Part shown: positions 17,901-26,252 of the stretch, in pieces
Layout of the letters: every line of letters begins with the position of its first letter
Numbering within the stretch: position 1 is the first letter of the stretch
Assembly (NCBI GenBank): GCA_024699495.1
Contig: JAILPK010000092.1
Location: 1-39,809, forward strand
DNA: 39,809 bases
Direction of reading: 5' to 3'
DNA from: Bacteroidaceae bacterium
Lineage (GTDB): Bacteria; Bacteroidota; Bacteroidia; Bacteroidales; Bacteroidaceae
Position numbers and translations under genes: made by a program
Notes under the pieces: model-generated
Told to the model about the DNA's origin: nothing
Seen by the model: only the letters and a program-made list of their open reading frames with translations
The model's database searches: none

Positions 17901-19436
17901 GAACGTGTAGGCTTCGTGGTCAACGACGACGAGGATGAGAATGACATGCCTGACCATATCTACCTCACAGACGGCTCTGTAAACACACTGTCTATTGCTA
18001 CTGCCGCCTCAGAGTCGAAGGGCGAAAACAAATACTTGCTCACCGTAACTTCATCAGCAACGGGGTGGGCCTATGGCTCTCTGTTCGACCCGACACGCGG
18101 CAATTCGACCATCACCAGCATACGCCGAACCAGAGACGGTGCTGAGATTGACCTGCGTAATTTCTGGCAGACCGACCGCACCATAAAGGATGGACAGGAC
18201 TGGGTGCGCGACCCGCTGATTCATTTCGCAGACTCGCTCGTGGCATCCGAAGAGACCTACGAACTCACCTTCGAGCCCAAGCCTCATGACCTGCTCACGG
18301 TGTCCAAGTTCGAGAATGTCCCTGAGACTCCGACCACCACACCGGTAGAAAAGGTTATAGTTCGCTTCAACAAGGATCTCTATCGTCTTGACGAGTCCTG
18401 CTTCCGCCTTACTCTTCAGGGTTATCCCGTGGAGAACTATACAGTGAAAGAGGTCGGTCCGGCTGCTGTGGAAGTAGTTTTGGGCGAGGCTTCAAAGAGC
18501 AATGGCTTATTCATGCTCACGGTATTCACCTCTAAGATGAAAGATACAGACCTTCGCTATGGCACCAATGACATGGTTGTAAGTTGGACCCAGGAGCCGC
18601 AGCTGCCTTCGGTCGCCTTTGACAAATCAGAGGTGGAGACCATCTATGGCAAGGACTTCGAAAAGCCGCAGCTTGTCACATCGCTGACCTCACAACCAAC
18701 CTACAAGAGCAGCAACCCGCTCGTGGCAGTGGTAGATTCACTCAGCGGGGCCGTTACAATGAAGGCTGTCGGAAATGCCAATATTACAGCGACCCTGAAA
18801 TCTGAATTGGCCGGTGCCGATATCCCTGGCACTTACTCCCTGAATATCCTGCAGCCCGAGGGCTACAAGGAGGCTGGTACCGAGGAATATGTCACAGTAA
18901 CTATCCCCGACGGATGCAACTACGTGACCTTCTGCACGCAGTGGCCTGTAGATTTCAGCAATATGGGGCAGACCTTCTCCGCATTCATCGTAACCGACAT
19001 CACCAACGACAGCAGGTTGAAGTGTGAGAAAGTCATGGAAGCATGCGGTGGCACTGGTCTCATCATAAAGGGAACGCCCGGTGCTACCTACCAGATTCCG
19101 GTGGTATCCACAGACCAGAAATACGAGGAAAATGGTCTAATAGGAACCCTTGCTCCCACTTACGTAGTCGGGACTACCGACGATGGCGTCAACCATTACT
19201 ATATGGAGGGTGACGTGTTCGTTCCAATGAGGACATCTGTAATACCTTCCGGCAAGGCTTATCTGCCAGTCCGTTCCAACGCTTCAAGTCTCCCGCTGCA
19301 GTATTCAGATGCTATCAGCGGATTGGCAGCCGACGGAGAGACACCGGTGTGGAACCGTCTTGACGGTACCCGCACTTCCAAACCCATCCACAACGGCATC
19401 TACGTTCGTGAGGGTGAAAAAGTTATCATGAAATAA
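11961..19436 (+). CDS. Giant secreted adhesin-like protein with cohesin-like N-terminus (2491 aa)
   Basis: Starts 18 bp after the previous stop. Signal peptide 1-22 (MKTKHYILFALAMLMSIGLS, then HAQ). Residues about 24-160 look like a cohesin fold (LYIPELTALPGTEITVPIYV, then LVAVQFDIAVP). Next come a CARDB domain (164-285), four Calx-beta-like repeats (about 290-710, each ending in DNEHP, DDDMP, DNDAP or TDQTLP), a second CARDB (711-815), further Ig-like domains, and a carboxypeptidase-regulatory-like domain (about 1135-1215). A Gly/Tyr-rich linker lies near 1405-1425 and a cluster of seven cysteines at about 1451-1531. Residues about 1680-2080 match a module known from other giant bacterial surface proteins (NVCATISLEFTQQLVMTRQA ... 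LELTYFLQRDVYADDP ... LSIHELIHSI). A Big_2-like domain (about 2215-2300) and a C-terminal sorting-like tail (GIYVREGEKVIMK) end the protein. Acidic DDD/DND motifs suggest calcium-stabilised repeats. Most likely a surface scaffold or adhesin. Confidence 0.9.
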   Translation: MKTKHYILFALAMLMSIGLSHAQNVNKLYIPELTALPGTEITVPIYVDNTDELVAVQFDIAVPENSSLITSSAKLANLRTADHAVTFRSMGNNTYKALVYSPTNSALKGSAGSLLTVTMSVSQSYSAGEQYIITPSNVVLSMRDGSNVASEAEASKLTIIKGPDLQVTGITTDATTYRPNGEMTVKWNVVNNGMQPTQAGWTEEVSIVNAQGSVTKVATASYAESLAVGQALSRQTTVSLPEILGMDGAANIQVEVIPLSTTGESEADRANNKATSEQGITLTKYLKMEMASTISEPFSDISGKNLPVKITRTGNWSEAQTFTITPSRSDSRLNIPATVTIPAGQSSTTFYIGLTDNNVLDSESAVTVSVSGNDYDAIQSELVINDNEHPTITVATSNNQLTEGDAFTLTFTVDRAPKENLIITVSDDSRGRFSYATTLTIPAGKTSATLDVSAVNDSDPQLETIYEFKGTASGHNTGSVLVTLKDDDMPELEFTLEPTSVSEDDGTVCVHAYVRRIGKLSNVITIRLSDDSDGQIHYDRTWYEMPKGAEMIDFYMGVNDDDIVNGDRTVNITAAVWISSCSCNASGESAGYKSAKLAILDNDAPALGISSTDTSVKEGQTFGITISRNDETTSSNPLNITISTDDDDAFASYNHSLVIPAGSMTATLRLTTLKNDVQNDSRGVSIMASAEGYSTANAFINITDQTLPDATVTLSVEPSEVMIEGDFNFTIKVGNEGVATLPAGTAVSFSAFNVTKSLVTTAPIAVGGTEVIKVTVKAPSELGSATCYAAVNRDNKVTELNTYNNTASVRVSTTPPFTATVKLDKSIYETGENVQISGKLSGQMISNADVEVYVINDGGRQIINTKSDNDGNFTASFTPYTAQMGHFKVGARYPNDSNEEEQASFEIYGLRRASASQASYSQPIKHDEIVAGNEVSGWVSFYNPSSLDLTGAKATVVSKPDNVAFSVNISETLAGGSYTRMTYKFTPEQASPTGDWEIAMINLTTDQGATLEFPIYFHVLNPSPDLRASTSLIKSTMLRGGYFDYSVTLTNRGQGETGNISLSLPDFVTSPTGTSVTSLKQNESVSIVLRFTPTDDMQLNSPQKGQIAFNCDNGNGGIIKYEMTPVSEAKGKLVVDVMDEYTYQSEDGKHVVNATVEVLNPVTKATIVQGNTNRNGIYTVDLNEGYYTINVYESTHETAEPLNILVSPDTINNVKVNLSVNGIKVSWSVKNIEVEDEYIIKTNVSYTANLPVPTVVLSLPDIDAENLQPGQSLYFNATLSNYGLAKAINTTLSMPEGLKNFTFEPQEPNTGLTIPAQSSVTIPIKVTRNASDGGEVKAAGPRRAADIDGDPCITKLNLIYHWLCGTDTKYAQYESTLRIGACKISTTQELPASWIPTTSTGTTGSTTSYGGYGGYSGYSGYVGTPSSGSSTSTYSATKTANIVSVTEETGCEPCQAAFMQKMTKCVVKRLPLVKEVLGFIDNVQCAYDVISSGSWCWVERLPIVSTFVEYRDFYKECISPLFMTCGGVMPESDGLFSKRTSGDEDSDMPSYIIRYQDKTVTATNAIAAAMRQADEVLGDTLWHKYNTDIMTDVALNIKGLLDGEIDEEQFLKARPDSVDLNLYVNLSERILNTINGSDSENVIDINVVKEMEQYIVKAQEEADEVQIPRISDYYEEAEKEVMEGLEKATKNVCATISLEFTQQLVMTRQAFRGTLKVVNGHQTNPMSDVKLNLEVRNTETGDIATSDMMSVLFDAKDTFGGEDNFTSGWTLAAGATGRATAIFVPSDLAAPTTATKYAFGGTLSYHDPFSDSEVTRQLTPVILSVLPTAKLELTYFLQRDVYADDPLTATVVEESEPAEFALLVNNVGYGEAKRMLMLTQQPEIVENEREVPIVLTFESGAVNGKAKSPTLENGALSSDFGTIAPRSTAYAQWWLKSNKLVKLDKYEVTAEHIQKDYSSLIDMDKLSIHELIHSIKLDGGERVGFVVNDDEDENDMPDHIYLTDGSVNTLSIATAASESKGENKYLLTVTSSATGWAYGSLFDPTRGNSTITSIRRTRDGAEIDLRNFWQTDRTIKDGQDWVRDPLIHFADSLVASEETYELTFEPKPHDLLTVSKFENVPETPTTTPVEKVIVRFNKDLYRLDESCFRLTLQGYPVENYTVKEVGPAAVEVVLGEASKSNGLFMLTVFTSKMKDTDLRYGTNDMVVSWTQEPQLPSVAFDKSEVETIYGKDFEKPQLVTSLTSQPTYKSSNPLVAVVDSLSGAVTMKAVGNANITATLKSELAGADIPGTYSLNILQPEGYKEAGTEEYVTVTIPDGCNYVTFCTQWPVDFSNMGQTFSAFIVTDITNDSRLKCEKVMEACGGTGLIIKGTPGATYQIPVVSTDQKYEENGLIGTLAPTYVVGTTDDGVNHYYMEGDVFVPMRTSVIPSGKAYLPVRSNASSLPLQYSDAISGLAADGETPVWNRLDGTRTSKPIHNGIYVREGEKVIMK

Positions 19437-19450
19437 TATCTCCTATAATT

Positions 19451-22400
19451 ATGAAAATCCTGCATAAGTCTCTTAATTTGTGGCTTACGTCCCTGCTGCT
19501 CCTTGCGGGCAGCGGGGCATACGCCCAGGAAAGCACAGATACCGATCTTGCCCAATCTCTGCTGACGAACTCATCCTTCGAGGAAGACTATCCGCTGGAA
19601 GAAGCCACAGGAACTGTCAGCGATATGGGCTATGTTACTGCTTGGGACTCCAACGAAGACGACCCTACTGCTACAACATATCATGTAGGTGGCGTTTTCG
19701 AGGTGGGAGGCCCGGCAACCACCTATCTGGCACATAATAATGCCCAGGCCCCGTCAACCAATGCCGAGGGCACAACAGGCGGCCAGGTGCTTGGCTTCCT
19801 CTGCGGCTACGGCTCTGAGGTCTATTACCAGCAGCAGATCACCCTCTCTCCTGGTAACTATCGTCTCGAAATACCTATTTATAACGCTGCTGGAACAGCT
19901 GCCATTTCCAAGAATCAGATCGGCTTTATTGCAGATGACGGGCATGAATATTTTCAGTCAACCAAGGAATATGCTGTAGGCAGCTGGACTTACGAGGAAG
20001 TCACATTCACCATCACTCAGACCACCTCCGGACACATACGCTTGGGATATACCTCAAATGCAGGAACAACCAGTCTGCAGAACCAGCCCCACCTCTTTGC
20101 CGATTACGTGCGCATCTACGCAGAATCACGTTATATCCCGGCTCCTACATTCACCCAAAAAGACAATTTTATCACCATATCCTGCACTGATACAACCACC
20201 GTCATCCGCTACACCTTCGATGGCAGTGAGCCAAGTGTGGAAAATGGCGATGTATTTGTCAATCCCTTCTCTGTGACTGATGGCACGCTGATCAAGGCCA
20301 TAGCCGTAAGCGGCGTTGACGTCAGCGAAGTAAGTGAGTTCACATATCATTATCGTCAGTGGGACCCGCCAACACTCACACTTGACGGCTCCTCCACAGC
20401 AGATTATGTCTCCGGGAATTCATACTATCTGTTCAATGTCTATTCAGGTCAGTTCCTGACTGCCGGAAACAATTACGGAACGCAGATGAGTATTACCAAG
20501 GACGGATTCACAGACACAGACAATCCGCCTCTGCTCATTCAGATTTCAGACTCTACTCTCGCTACTCCCACTGCCTTGTTCGAGGGGCAGGTGCTTCGTG
20601 TCAACGGCACCTACTCAGTGACCTATGGGAGCGGCTCTTCGAGTCAGGTCTCCAATACTTATCTCTTTCGCGAAGGGGAAATCGGCTATGTGGATTGGGT
20701 AAGCCAGGAGCAGACCTTGTGGACGTTGACTCGTGTTGGGGAATACTATCGTCTGCAGAGTCACAGCGGCTACGATGCTGACTATAGCAGCCAGTATGTA
20801 GGCTGGAACGGAATGTACCAGAACACAGCCCTCAGCATGAATCTGACCGGGAGCAGCAGCTATATTGACTGGGCTCTTATTGAGTCGGAGAACACCAGCT
20901 CTTCCAGCGTCGCCCTCTATGATGCGCAGAAAGAACTTTATGACCTGCTTCTCATTGCTGACTCCGTTGGCGTTTCCACAGATGACGCAGGAGCGGTGTA
21001 TCAGAATAGTGCTTCCACAGTCAGTGAGCTCAACGCCGCTTCAGCCGAGTTGCAGATGTATATCAATCTTAATAACTATTCTGATGACTGGTCCACAGCC
21101 TCCGTGGATAACCCGCTTGACATCACCGGCGTCTTCATTACGAATCCGGATTTCGATGTCTCTTCAGAAGGATGGACGCTTGCTGACGGAGCATCATATC
21201 AGAGCTCAACTACAGTCTATACCAACACAGGCTCTACTCTGACACGCTTAGGTTCGGCTACGGATGAGAGTGGCGCGCCTGCCAGCTTGAATTATTTCGT
21301 TGAGGCTAATCATATGTCAGACATGAGTGTCAAACAGCGTCTTCCGATGTTACCGCCGGGTCTCTACCAGCTACGTGTCAATGCAGTGGCAACAAATAAC
21401 GGTAAAGGCGTAAGCGGTGTGGAAATGTATGCCAACTATGCATCGCGCGTGGCAAATGTCACAGCCAGTGCGCTCCGCAACCTGACCACTGCTCAGGAGC
21501 CTGAGAACTTCAATGTCTATTTCTTCCAAGAGCGCAATTTCGCTCCCGAAATCGGTGTGCGTGCTTCCGCTACGGATGCCAGTTGGATAGCGGCCGACCG
21601 CTTCCGTCTGTTCTATCTTGGCACAGAAAACCCCGACTTCCGCTATAATGTCACATTCTGGGGCCAGGACAGCCTGAGTGTCGTAAGCACTGCAGCACTG
21701 AATGAGGGCGATGCCATCACTGTTCCCGATGCGCCTGAGGTGGAGGGATATACATTTGTTGAGTGGGATTCCGATATTCCGTCCACAATGCCTCCCTACG
21801 ACCTCGACATCCGCGGTATTTATACAGTTAACCAATATAGGTTGACCTTTTTGCTGGAGGGAGATACAATCGACAGCAAGATTTACGACTACGGCACTGT
21901 ATATTCAGTTCCTGAAGTCACGGTTCCCGCCGGACATACATTCTCCGGTTGGATTGGCCTGCCTACCACAGAGACGATGCCCGCTAAAGATGTGGTGGTC
22001 AACGCTTCATTTATCAAAGGAGCTTACACCGTGAACTATTATGTTGATGGCGAATTGTATAAAGTGGTCGGTTACGAGAGCGGAGACTCCATTGCTGTTG
22101 AACCGGACCCAATACGTGAGGGCTATACCTTCAGCGGCTGGTCTTCTGTGCCTCAGATCATTGTTGACGAGAACGTCAATGTCAATGGCACCTTCACCAT
22201 CAACTATTACAAGCTCGTATTTGTAGTCCGTGGTGAGGTTGTCAAAGAAGATAGCGTTGCATACGCCACTCAGATAGTTGCTCCTTCAGTAACTCCCGGA
22301 CTTACAGATTACCTTGCCGGATGGGAGCCGGAATTACCTGCTACTATGCCTGCACAGGACCTTACCCTCAACGCCGTGTTCAAGACTCTCGACCCGACTC

Positions 22401-23641
22401 CCGAGGCTGAAGGCGTGTTCACTACTGCCGGAAATCTGGAAACTTTAATTGCCGACTCGATAGCAGCTGGCTCTGTCAGCAACGGGGAACTGACTGTTCG
22501 CGGTCAGATAAACAAAGAGGATATAGACTATCTGCGTTCGCTCCCGTTGACTCAGATTGACCTCTCCAACTGCGACATATCTACAGTCGTTGATGGAGAT
22601 ACAATAGTGAATATAATCACCACAGAAATGTTCTCCGGCCTGCCAAAACTTGAGGAATTGTCATTGCCATCCACCGTCACCGCTGTCGCCGGAGGGGCAT
22701 TCTCCGGCAACTCAAGTCTGCTTGTCCTCATTTGGAACAGCTCTGCACCGGTGAGTGCCGAAGCGTTCGATGATGCTCAGTCTTATGGCAACCTGCTTGT
22801 GTTTGCCCCCGAAAATGCAGAAGTCACATTCGAAGGCAATGTCATTCGTGGCAATATAGCGCAAAAGATTACACTTGCTGACGGCGCCCCGTTCCGCAAT
22901 CCGCGAGCTTTCACAGCTGAGAATATCTCATTCACCAAGTCGTTTGCCAAAGCTACAAATCCCGGCGAGGCCGGAGGATGGGAGACCATCGTCCTGCCGT
23001 TTGACGTGAAGCGCATAGAGCGCGCCGAAGACCACACCCAGCTCATGCCTTTTGGCGGTGAAGCCGGGCCTTACCTCTATTTCTGGCTTGCAGAGATGGA
23101 TCCCACTGTCGGATTTGTAAGCGCTGACAGCATCCTCGCCAACGTGCCGTTCATTATCTCCATGCCAAACAGCGAGAGTTACACACCCACATTCAATATC
23201 TATGGTGACATAACGTTCTCTGCTGCGCAGGCCAGTGTGCATCCTACCACAGAAGCCCAGGGCATTGAGGGAGCTGTTGCCTCCTTCGTGCCTGCATACG
23301 AGGGGCAGGAGGCAGCCCAGGATGTGTTTGTGCTGAATGAAGACACCTATAATACATTTCTCCCTGGTGCCATCTTCGTACGTTCCAGCCGGAATGCCAA
23401 CCCGTTCGAGGCTTACCTCTCGTCTGAAGGTCATGACGTTAAAGGCCAGTTCATATCTATAGCCGAAGCCAACGCCATCATGTCTGTAACCCAAGACCGC
23501 CTTATCAACGGACTACTGAATAGCGGCAACAGTCAGGTGACAGACATCTCGGGCCGCAGAGTTTCCGGCAGTCAGATGTCCAACGGCAAGTTGCCTAAGG
23601 GCGTGTATATAATCTCCGGCAATAAGGTGGTGGTTAAGTAA
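19451..23641 (+). CDS. Large secreted protein: jelly-rolls, chitobiase C-like, InlB-type and BspA-type repeats (1396 aa)
   Basis: Starts 14 bp after the previous stop. Signal peptide 1-26 ending GSGAYAQ. Order: jelly-roll (about 30-225); chitobiase/hexosaminidase C-terminal-like domain (about 229-300, IRYTFDGSEPS); beta-trefoil-like domain (about 318-510) clearly paralogous to that of the first operon gene (YYLFNVYSGQFLTAGNNYGT); jelly-roll (about 552-715, NPLDITGVFITNPDFD to WIAADRFRLFYLG). Then four InlB/Listeria-Bacteroides-type beta repeats (about 732-980, EGYTFVEWDS, AGHTFSGWIG, EGYTFSGWSS), a BspA-type leucine-rich segment (about 994-1110, GLPKLEELSLPSTV), and a sorting-like tail (ISGRRVSG, then LPKGVYIISGNKVVVK). 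No catalytic residues are recognised. The binding modules point to adhesion to glycans or host surfaces. Confidence 0.9.
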   Translation: MKILHKSLNLWLTSLLLLAGSGAYAQESTDTDLAQSLLTNSSFEEDYPLEEATGTVSDMGYVTAWDSNEDDPTATTYHVGGVFEVGGPATTYLAHNNAQAPSTNAEGTTGGQVLGFLCGYGSEVYYQQQITLSPGNYRLEIPIYNAAGTAAISKNQIGFIADDGHEYFQSTKEYAVGSWTYEEVTFTITQTTSGHIRLGYTSNAGTTSLQNQPHLFADYVRIYAESRYIPAPTFTQKDNFITISCTDTTTVIRYTFDGSEPSVENGDVFVNPFSVTDGTLIKAIAVSGVDVSEVSEFTYHYRQWDPPTLTLDGSSTADYVSGNSYYLFNVYSGQFLTAGNNYGTQMSITKDGFTDTDNPPLLIQISDSTLATPTALFEGQVLRVNGTYSVTYGSGSSSQVSNTYLFREGEIGYVDWVSQEQTLWTLTRVGEYYRLQSHSGYDADYSSQYVGWNGMYQNTALSMNLTGSSSYIDWALIESENTSSSSVALYDAQKELYDLLLIADSVGVSTDDAGAVYQNSASTVSELNAASAELQMYINLNNYSDDWSTASVDNPLDITGVFITNPDFDVSSEGWTLADGASYQSSTTVYTNTGSTLTRLGSATDESGAPASLNYFVEANHMSDMSVKQRLPMLPPGLYQLRVNAVATNNGKGVSGVEMYANYASRVANVTASALRNLTTAQEPENFNVYFFQERNFAPEIGVRASATDASWIAADRFRLFYLGTENPDFRYNVTFWGQDSLSVVSTAALNEGDAITVPDAPEVEGYTFVEWDSDIPSTMPPYDLDIRGIYTVNQYRLTFLLEGDTIDSKIYDYGTVYSVPEVTVPAGHTFSGWIGLPTTETMPAKDVVVNASFIKGAYTVNYYVDGELYKVVGYESGDSIAVEPDPIREGYTFSGWSSVPQIIVDENVNVNGTFTINYYKLVFVVRGEVVKEDSVAYATQIVAPSVTPGLTDYLAGWEPELPATMPAQDLTLNAVFKTLDPTPEAEGVFTTAGNLETLIADSIAAGSVSNGELTVRGQINKEDIDYLRSLPLTQIDLSNCDISTVVDGDTIVNIITTEMFSGLPKLEELSLPSTVTAVAGGAFSGNSSLLVLIWNSSAPVSAEAFDDAQSYGNLLVFAPENAEVTFEGNVIRGNIAQKITLADGAPFRNPRAFTAENISFTKSFAKATNPGEAGGWETIVLPFDVKRIERAEDHTQLMPFGGEAGPYLYFWLAEMDPTVGFVSADSILANVPFIISMPNSESYTPTFNIYGDITFSAAQASVHPTTEAQGIEGAVASFVPAYEGQEAAQDVFVLNEDTYNTFLPGAIFVRSSRNANPFEAYLSSEGHDVKGQFISIAEANAIMSVTQDRLINGLLNSGNSQVTDISGRRVSGSQMSNGKLPKGVYIISGNKVVVK

Positions 23642-23883
23642 TCACACTTGCCTCCGCTTCTTGCTCCCTGGAATAAAGCTACAAGAAAAGCCACTGACGC
23701 CACTGACAGAAAGATAATATCAGTAACATTTGCCCCCCATTCTGCTAATGAGTAGAGTGGGGGGGCTTCGGTTAAGCCCAAATCGGTCATTAGGATTTAT
23801 GTCAGAAAGGCGTATGTTTTTTAGTGCATTGCTTGCCATTCCTCTCTATGGCGTAGTGGGTAAAACACTATTTTTGCAAAATA
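23642..23883. other. Gap after the giant operon
   Basis: About 240 bp without a gene before the next promoter. It holds the G/C-rich hairpin at 23732-23766 and a second, competing small hairpin (GGGCTT...AAGCCC). I see nothing else. Confidence 0.5.
23732..23766 (+). terminator. Strong hairpin at the 3' end of the giant operon (no T tract)
   Basis: CCCCCCATTCTGCT (23733-23746) pairs with AGTAGAGTGGGGGG (23751-23764) as a 14-bp stem with two G-T wobbles and a 4-nt loop, about 90 bp after the stop of the third operon gene. No T run follows, so it may protect the mRNA 3' end or assist factor-dependent termination rather than act as a classic intrinsic terminator. Confidence 0.45.
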
Positions 23884-23915
23884 TTTGCTCATATTATTCT
23901 TTGTAAGTATCTTTG
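23884..23915 (+). promoter_or_regulatory. Consensus promoter of the esterase gene
   Basis: TTTG at 23884-23887 and TATCTTTG at 23908-23915 are separated by 20 nt, an exact match to the Bacteroidota primary sigma-factor pattern. The ATG at 23971 follows 55 nt later. Confidence 0.75.
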
Positions 23916-23970
23916 CGGAGTCAATTTTCAGAGAACCAGCTTCGACAAGCAAACCCACTTATTTACCATT

Positions 23971-26235
23971 ATGAACATCAGACTAAACCATCTCTTTCTG
24001 CTTCTGCTGTTGACCCTGTTCACAGCAACACCAGCCACTGCCCGCAAGAAGAAACAACCCGAACGCCCCACCCGCATTGCATGTGTGGGCAACAGCGTCA
24101 CTTACGGCTATGGACTTCGCAACCGCGACCGGGATGCCTATCCTGTGCGTCTGCAGGAGATGCTGGATGCATCTGCCGGCAGCGGCAAATATGAAGTGCG
24201 CAATTTCGGGCATTCTGGCTCCACTCTCCTTTACAAAGGGCATCGCCCGTATGTGGGGCTGCCGGAATTCCGGCAGGCTATGGACTTTCAGGCAGACTGG
24301 GTCGTAATCCATCTTGGACTCAACGACACCGACCCACGCAATTGGCCCGATTGGAAAGAGGAGTTTATCCCAAACTATCGTGCTCTCATAGACTCCTTCC
24401 TGGTAGCTAATCCTAAGGCACGAGTTCTGGTATGTCTGATGACACCTATCTTCGACCGCCATCCACGTTTCCAAAGTGGCACTCGCGACTGGCATGCCCA
24501 GATTCAGGAGGCCATTCGTCAGGTGGCTTCTGGAGCACAGGTTCAGTTGGTGGATCTCTATTCTCCCCTTCATTCGCGCCCTGACCTGTTCCCCGATGCC
24601 CTTCATCCCAATCCCGAAGGCGCGCAGATATTAGCCACTACTGTCTTTGGCGCGTTGACTGGTTCTCATGGCGGTCTGCAGTTGCCTGTAGTTTTTGGCA
24701 ACGGGATGGTGTGTCAGCGGGAGAAGCCGCTGGTTCTAAACGGCAAGGCTGATGCCCGTCAGCAGATTGTGGTGAGCCTGAAGCAGAATGGACATGTCGT
24801 TAAGGAGACCGGGACATTCAGTCGGGCCGACGGCAGTTGGAAGGCAGAAATGGGCAGTTGGAAGGCCGGAGGGCCATACACAATGACCGTAACCGCCAAG
24901 CCGCTGCGCGCCAAGGACGAACTGCAGAACTACCCTCCACAATATCCGGTGGCTTTAAAAAGCCTGACTGGTCATGCCACTGAGACAATCACTATTGACA
25001 GCTTGTTCTTCGGCGATGTGTGGTTGGCCAGCGGACAGTCGAATATGGAACTTCGCGTGGACCAATGCAACACTATCGAGGCAGACTTGGCCGATGCCCG
25101 CCGCGTCCGTCAGCGTCTTCATCTCTTCAATATGCCTGCCCGTGCCCGGACAGATGCCATCGAGTGGCCCGACTCTGTGCTCACCTTTACCAACAGACTG
25201 GAACACATGGACATTCAGGGCTGGAGCACCGCCACAGATCAGGCTGTGTTGCGCTTCTCTGCTGTCGGATTCAATTTCGGGCGAGTGCTCTGTGACAGCC
25301 TTTCAGACGTGCCGATAGGCATAATTTGCAATGCCGTAGGCGGTTCCACCACAGAGTCGTGGGTTAGCCGCACCACTCTGGAACGTGAGTTCCCCGATAT
25401 TATCAGCAACTGGCGCAATGCCGATTTCGGCCAGGCTTGGGCTCGTGGACGTATGACTAAGAATATTGCCCGCGCTTTGGACAAGCAGTCGCCGGTTTAC
25501 AACCCTCTGCAGCGTCACCCCTACGAACCTTGCTATCTCTTCGAGGCTGCCATACAGCCCCTGGCCCACTTCCCGCTGAAGGGAGTTATATGGTATCAAG
25601 GGGAGAGCAATGCCAACAACATCGAATTACATGAAAGGCTCTTCGGCCTGCTTCAGCAGTCATTTAGACAGGAGTTCGCCGGCGGGCCTGCCGCTGGGGC
25701 TACATCCGAACTCCCTTTCTATGCAGTTCAGCTCAGCAGTCTGCCGCGCCCGTCATGGCCAGCCTTCCGCGATAGCCAGCGCCGCCTGTTCGCGTCGTTG
25801 CCACAGACGTGGATGGCCGTGACTACCGACTTGGGTGAGGCCAACGATGTGCATTATCGAACAAAACGTCCTGTGGGCGAGCGCTTGGCCTTGCAGGCCT
25901 TAAACCACACTTACGGTCACAATCTGGTCAGCGAGGGCCCAGTGCCAGCAGCAGTGAGTTGTCGCTTCGCTGAGCCACCAGCTCAGTCCACCGTTACTAT
26001 CCGCTTCAAAAATGCCGATGGCTTAACCGCCACCAAAGGCTTCGAACTGGCTGGTCCCGACGGCATTTTCCATCCTGCAACCATCGTTGTCGAAGGCGAT
26101 GTCATCCGCCTGAGCAGCGCCGAAGTCAGCAAGCCTGAGGCAGTTCGCTATGGTTGGAGCGGTTTCACCGATGCTGACCTGCGCAATGCCCAGGGCCTTC
26201 CCGCCAGCACTTTCCGGTGCAGTATAGAAGAATAG
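23971..26235 (+). CDS. Secreted two-domain SGNH hydrolase / sialate O-acetylesterase
   Basis: 754 aa with signal peptide 1-25 (LFLLLLLTLFTATPATA) followed by a basic KKK stretch. Domain 1 (about 33-225) is a GDSL/SGNH esterase: the serine block reads GNSVTYGYG near residue 40, the Gly block GHSGSTLL, the Asn block HLGLNDTDP and the Asp-x-x-His block DALHPNPEG near 209. Domain 2 (about 235-754) is a sialate O-acetylesterase: GQSNMEL near 354 carries the serine, GVIWYQGESNANN lies near 537 and NDVHYRTKRPVGERL near 625 carries the histidine. Family members remove O-acetyl groups from sialic acids, opening mucin glycans to sialidases. Both active sites look intact. It has its own promoter. Confidence 0.9.
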   Translation: MNIRLNHLFLLLLLTLFTATPATARKKKQPERPTRIACVGNSVTYGYGLRNRDRDAYPVRLQEMLDASAGSGKYEVRNFGHSGSTLLYKGHRPYVGLPEFRQAMDFQADWVVIHLGLNDTDPRNWPDWKEEFIPNYRALIDSFLVANPKARVLVCLMTPIFDRHPRFQSGTRDWHAQIQEAIRQVASGAQVQLVDLYSPLHSRPDLFPDALHPNPEGAQILATTVFGALTGSHGGLQLPVVFGNGMVCQREKPLVLNGKADARQQIVVSLKQNGHVVKETGTFSRADGSWKAEMGSWKAGGPYTMTVTAKPLRAKDELQNYPPQYPVALKSLTGHATETITIDSLFFGDVWLASGQSNMELRVDQCNTIEADLADARRVRQRLHLFNMPARARTDAIEWPDSVLTFTNRLEHMDIQGWSTATDQAVLRFSAVGFNFGRVLCDSLSDVPIGIICNAVGGSTTESWVSRTTLEREFPDIISNWRNADFGQAWARGRMTKNIARALDKQSPVYNPLQRHPYEPCYLFEAAIQPLAHFPLKGVIWYQGESNANNIELHERLFGLLQQSFRQEFAGGPAAGATSELPFYAVQLSSLPRPSWPAFRDSQRRLFASLPQTWMAVTTDLGEANDVHYRTKRPVGERLALQALNHTYGHNLVSEGPVPAAVSCRFAEPPAQSTVTIRFKNADGLTATKGFELAGPDGIFHPATIVVEGDVIRLSSAEVSKPEAVRYGWSGFTDADLRNAQGLPASTFRCSIEE

Positions 26236-26252
26236 GAGTAATCTCATCAACT

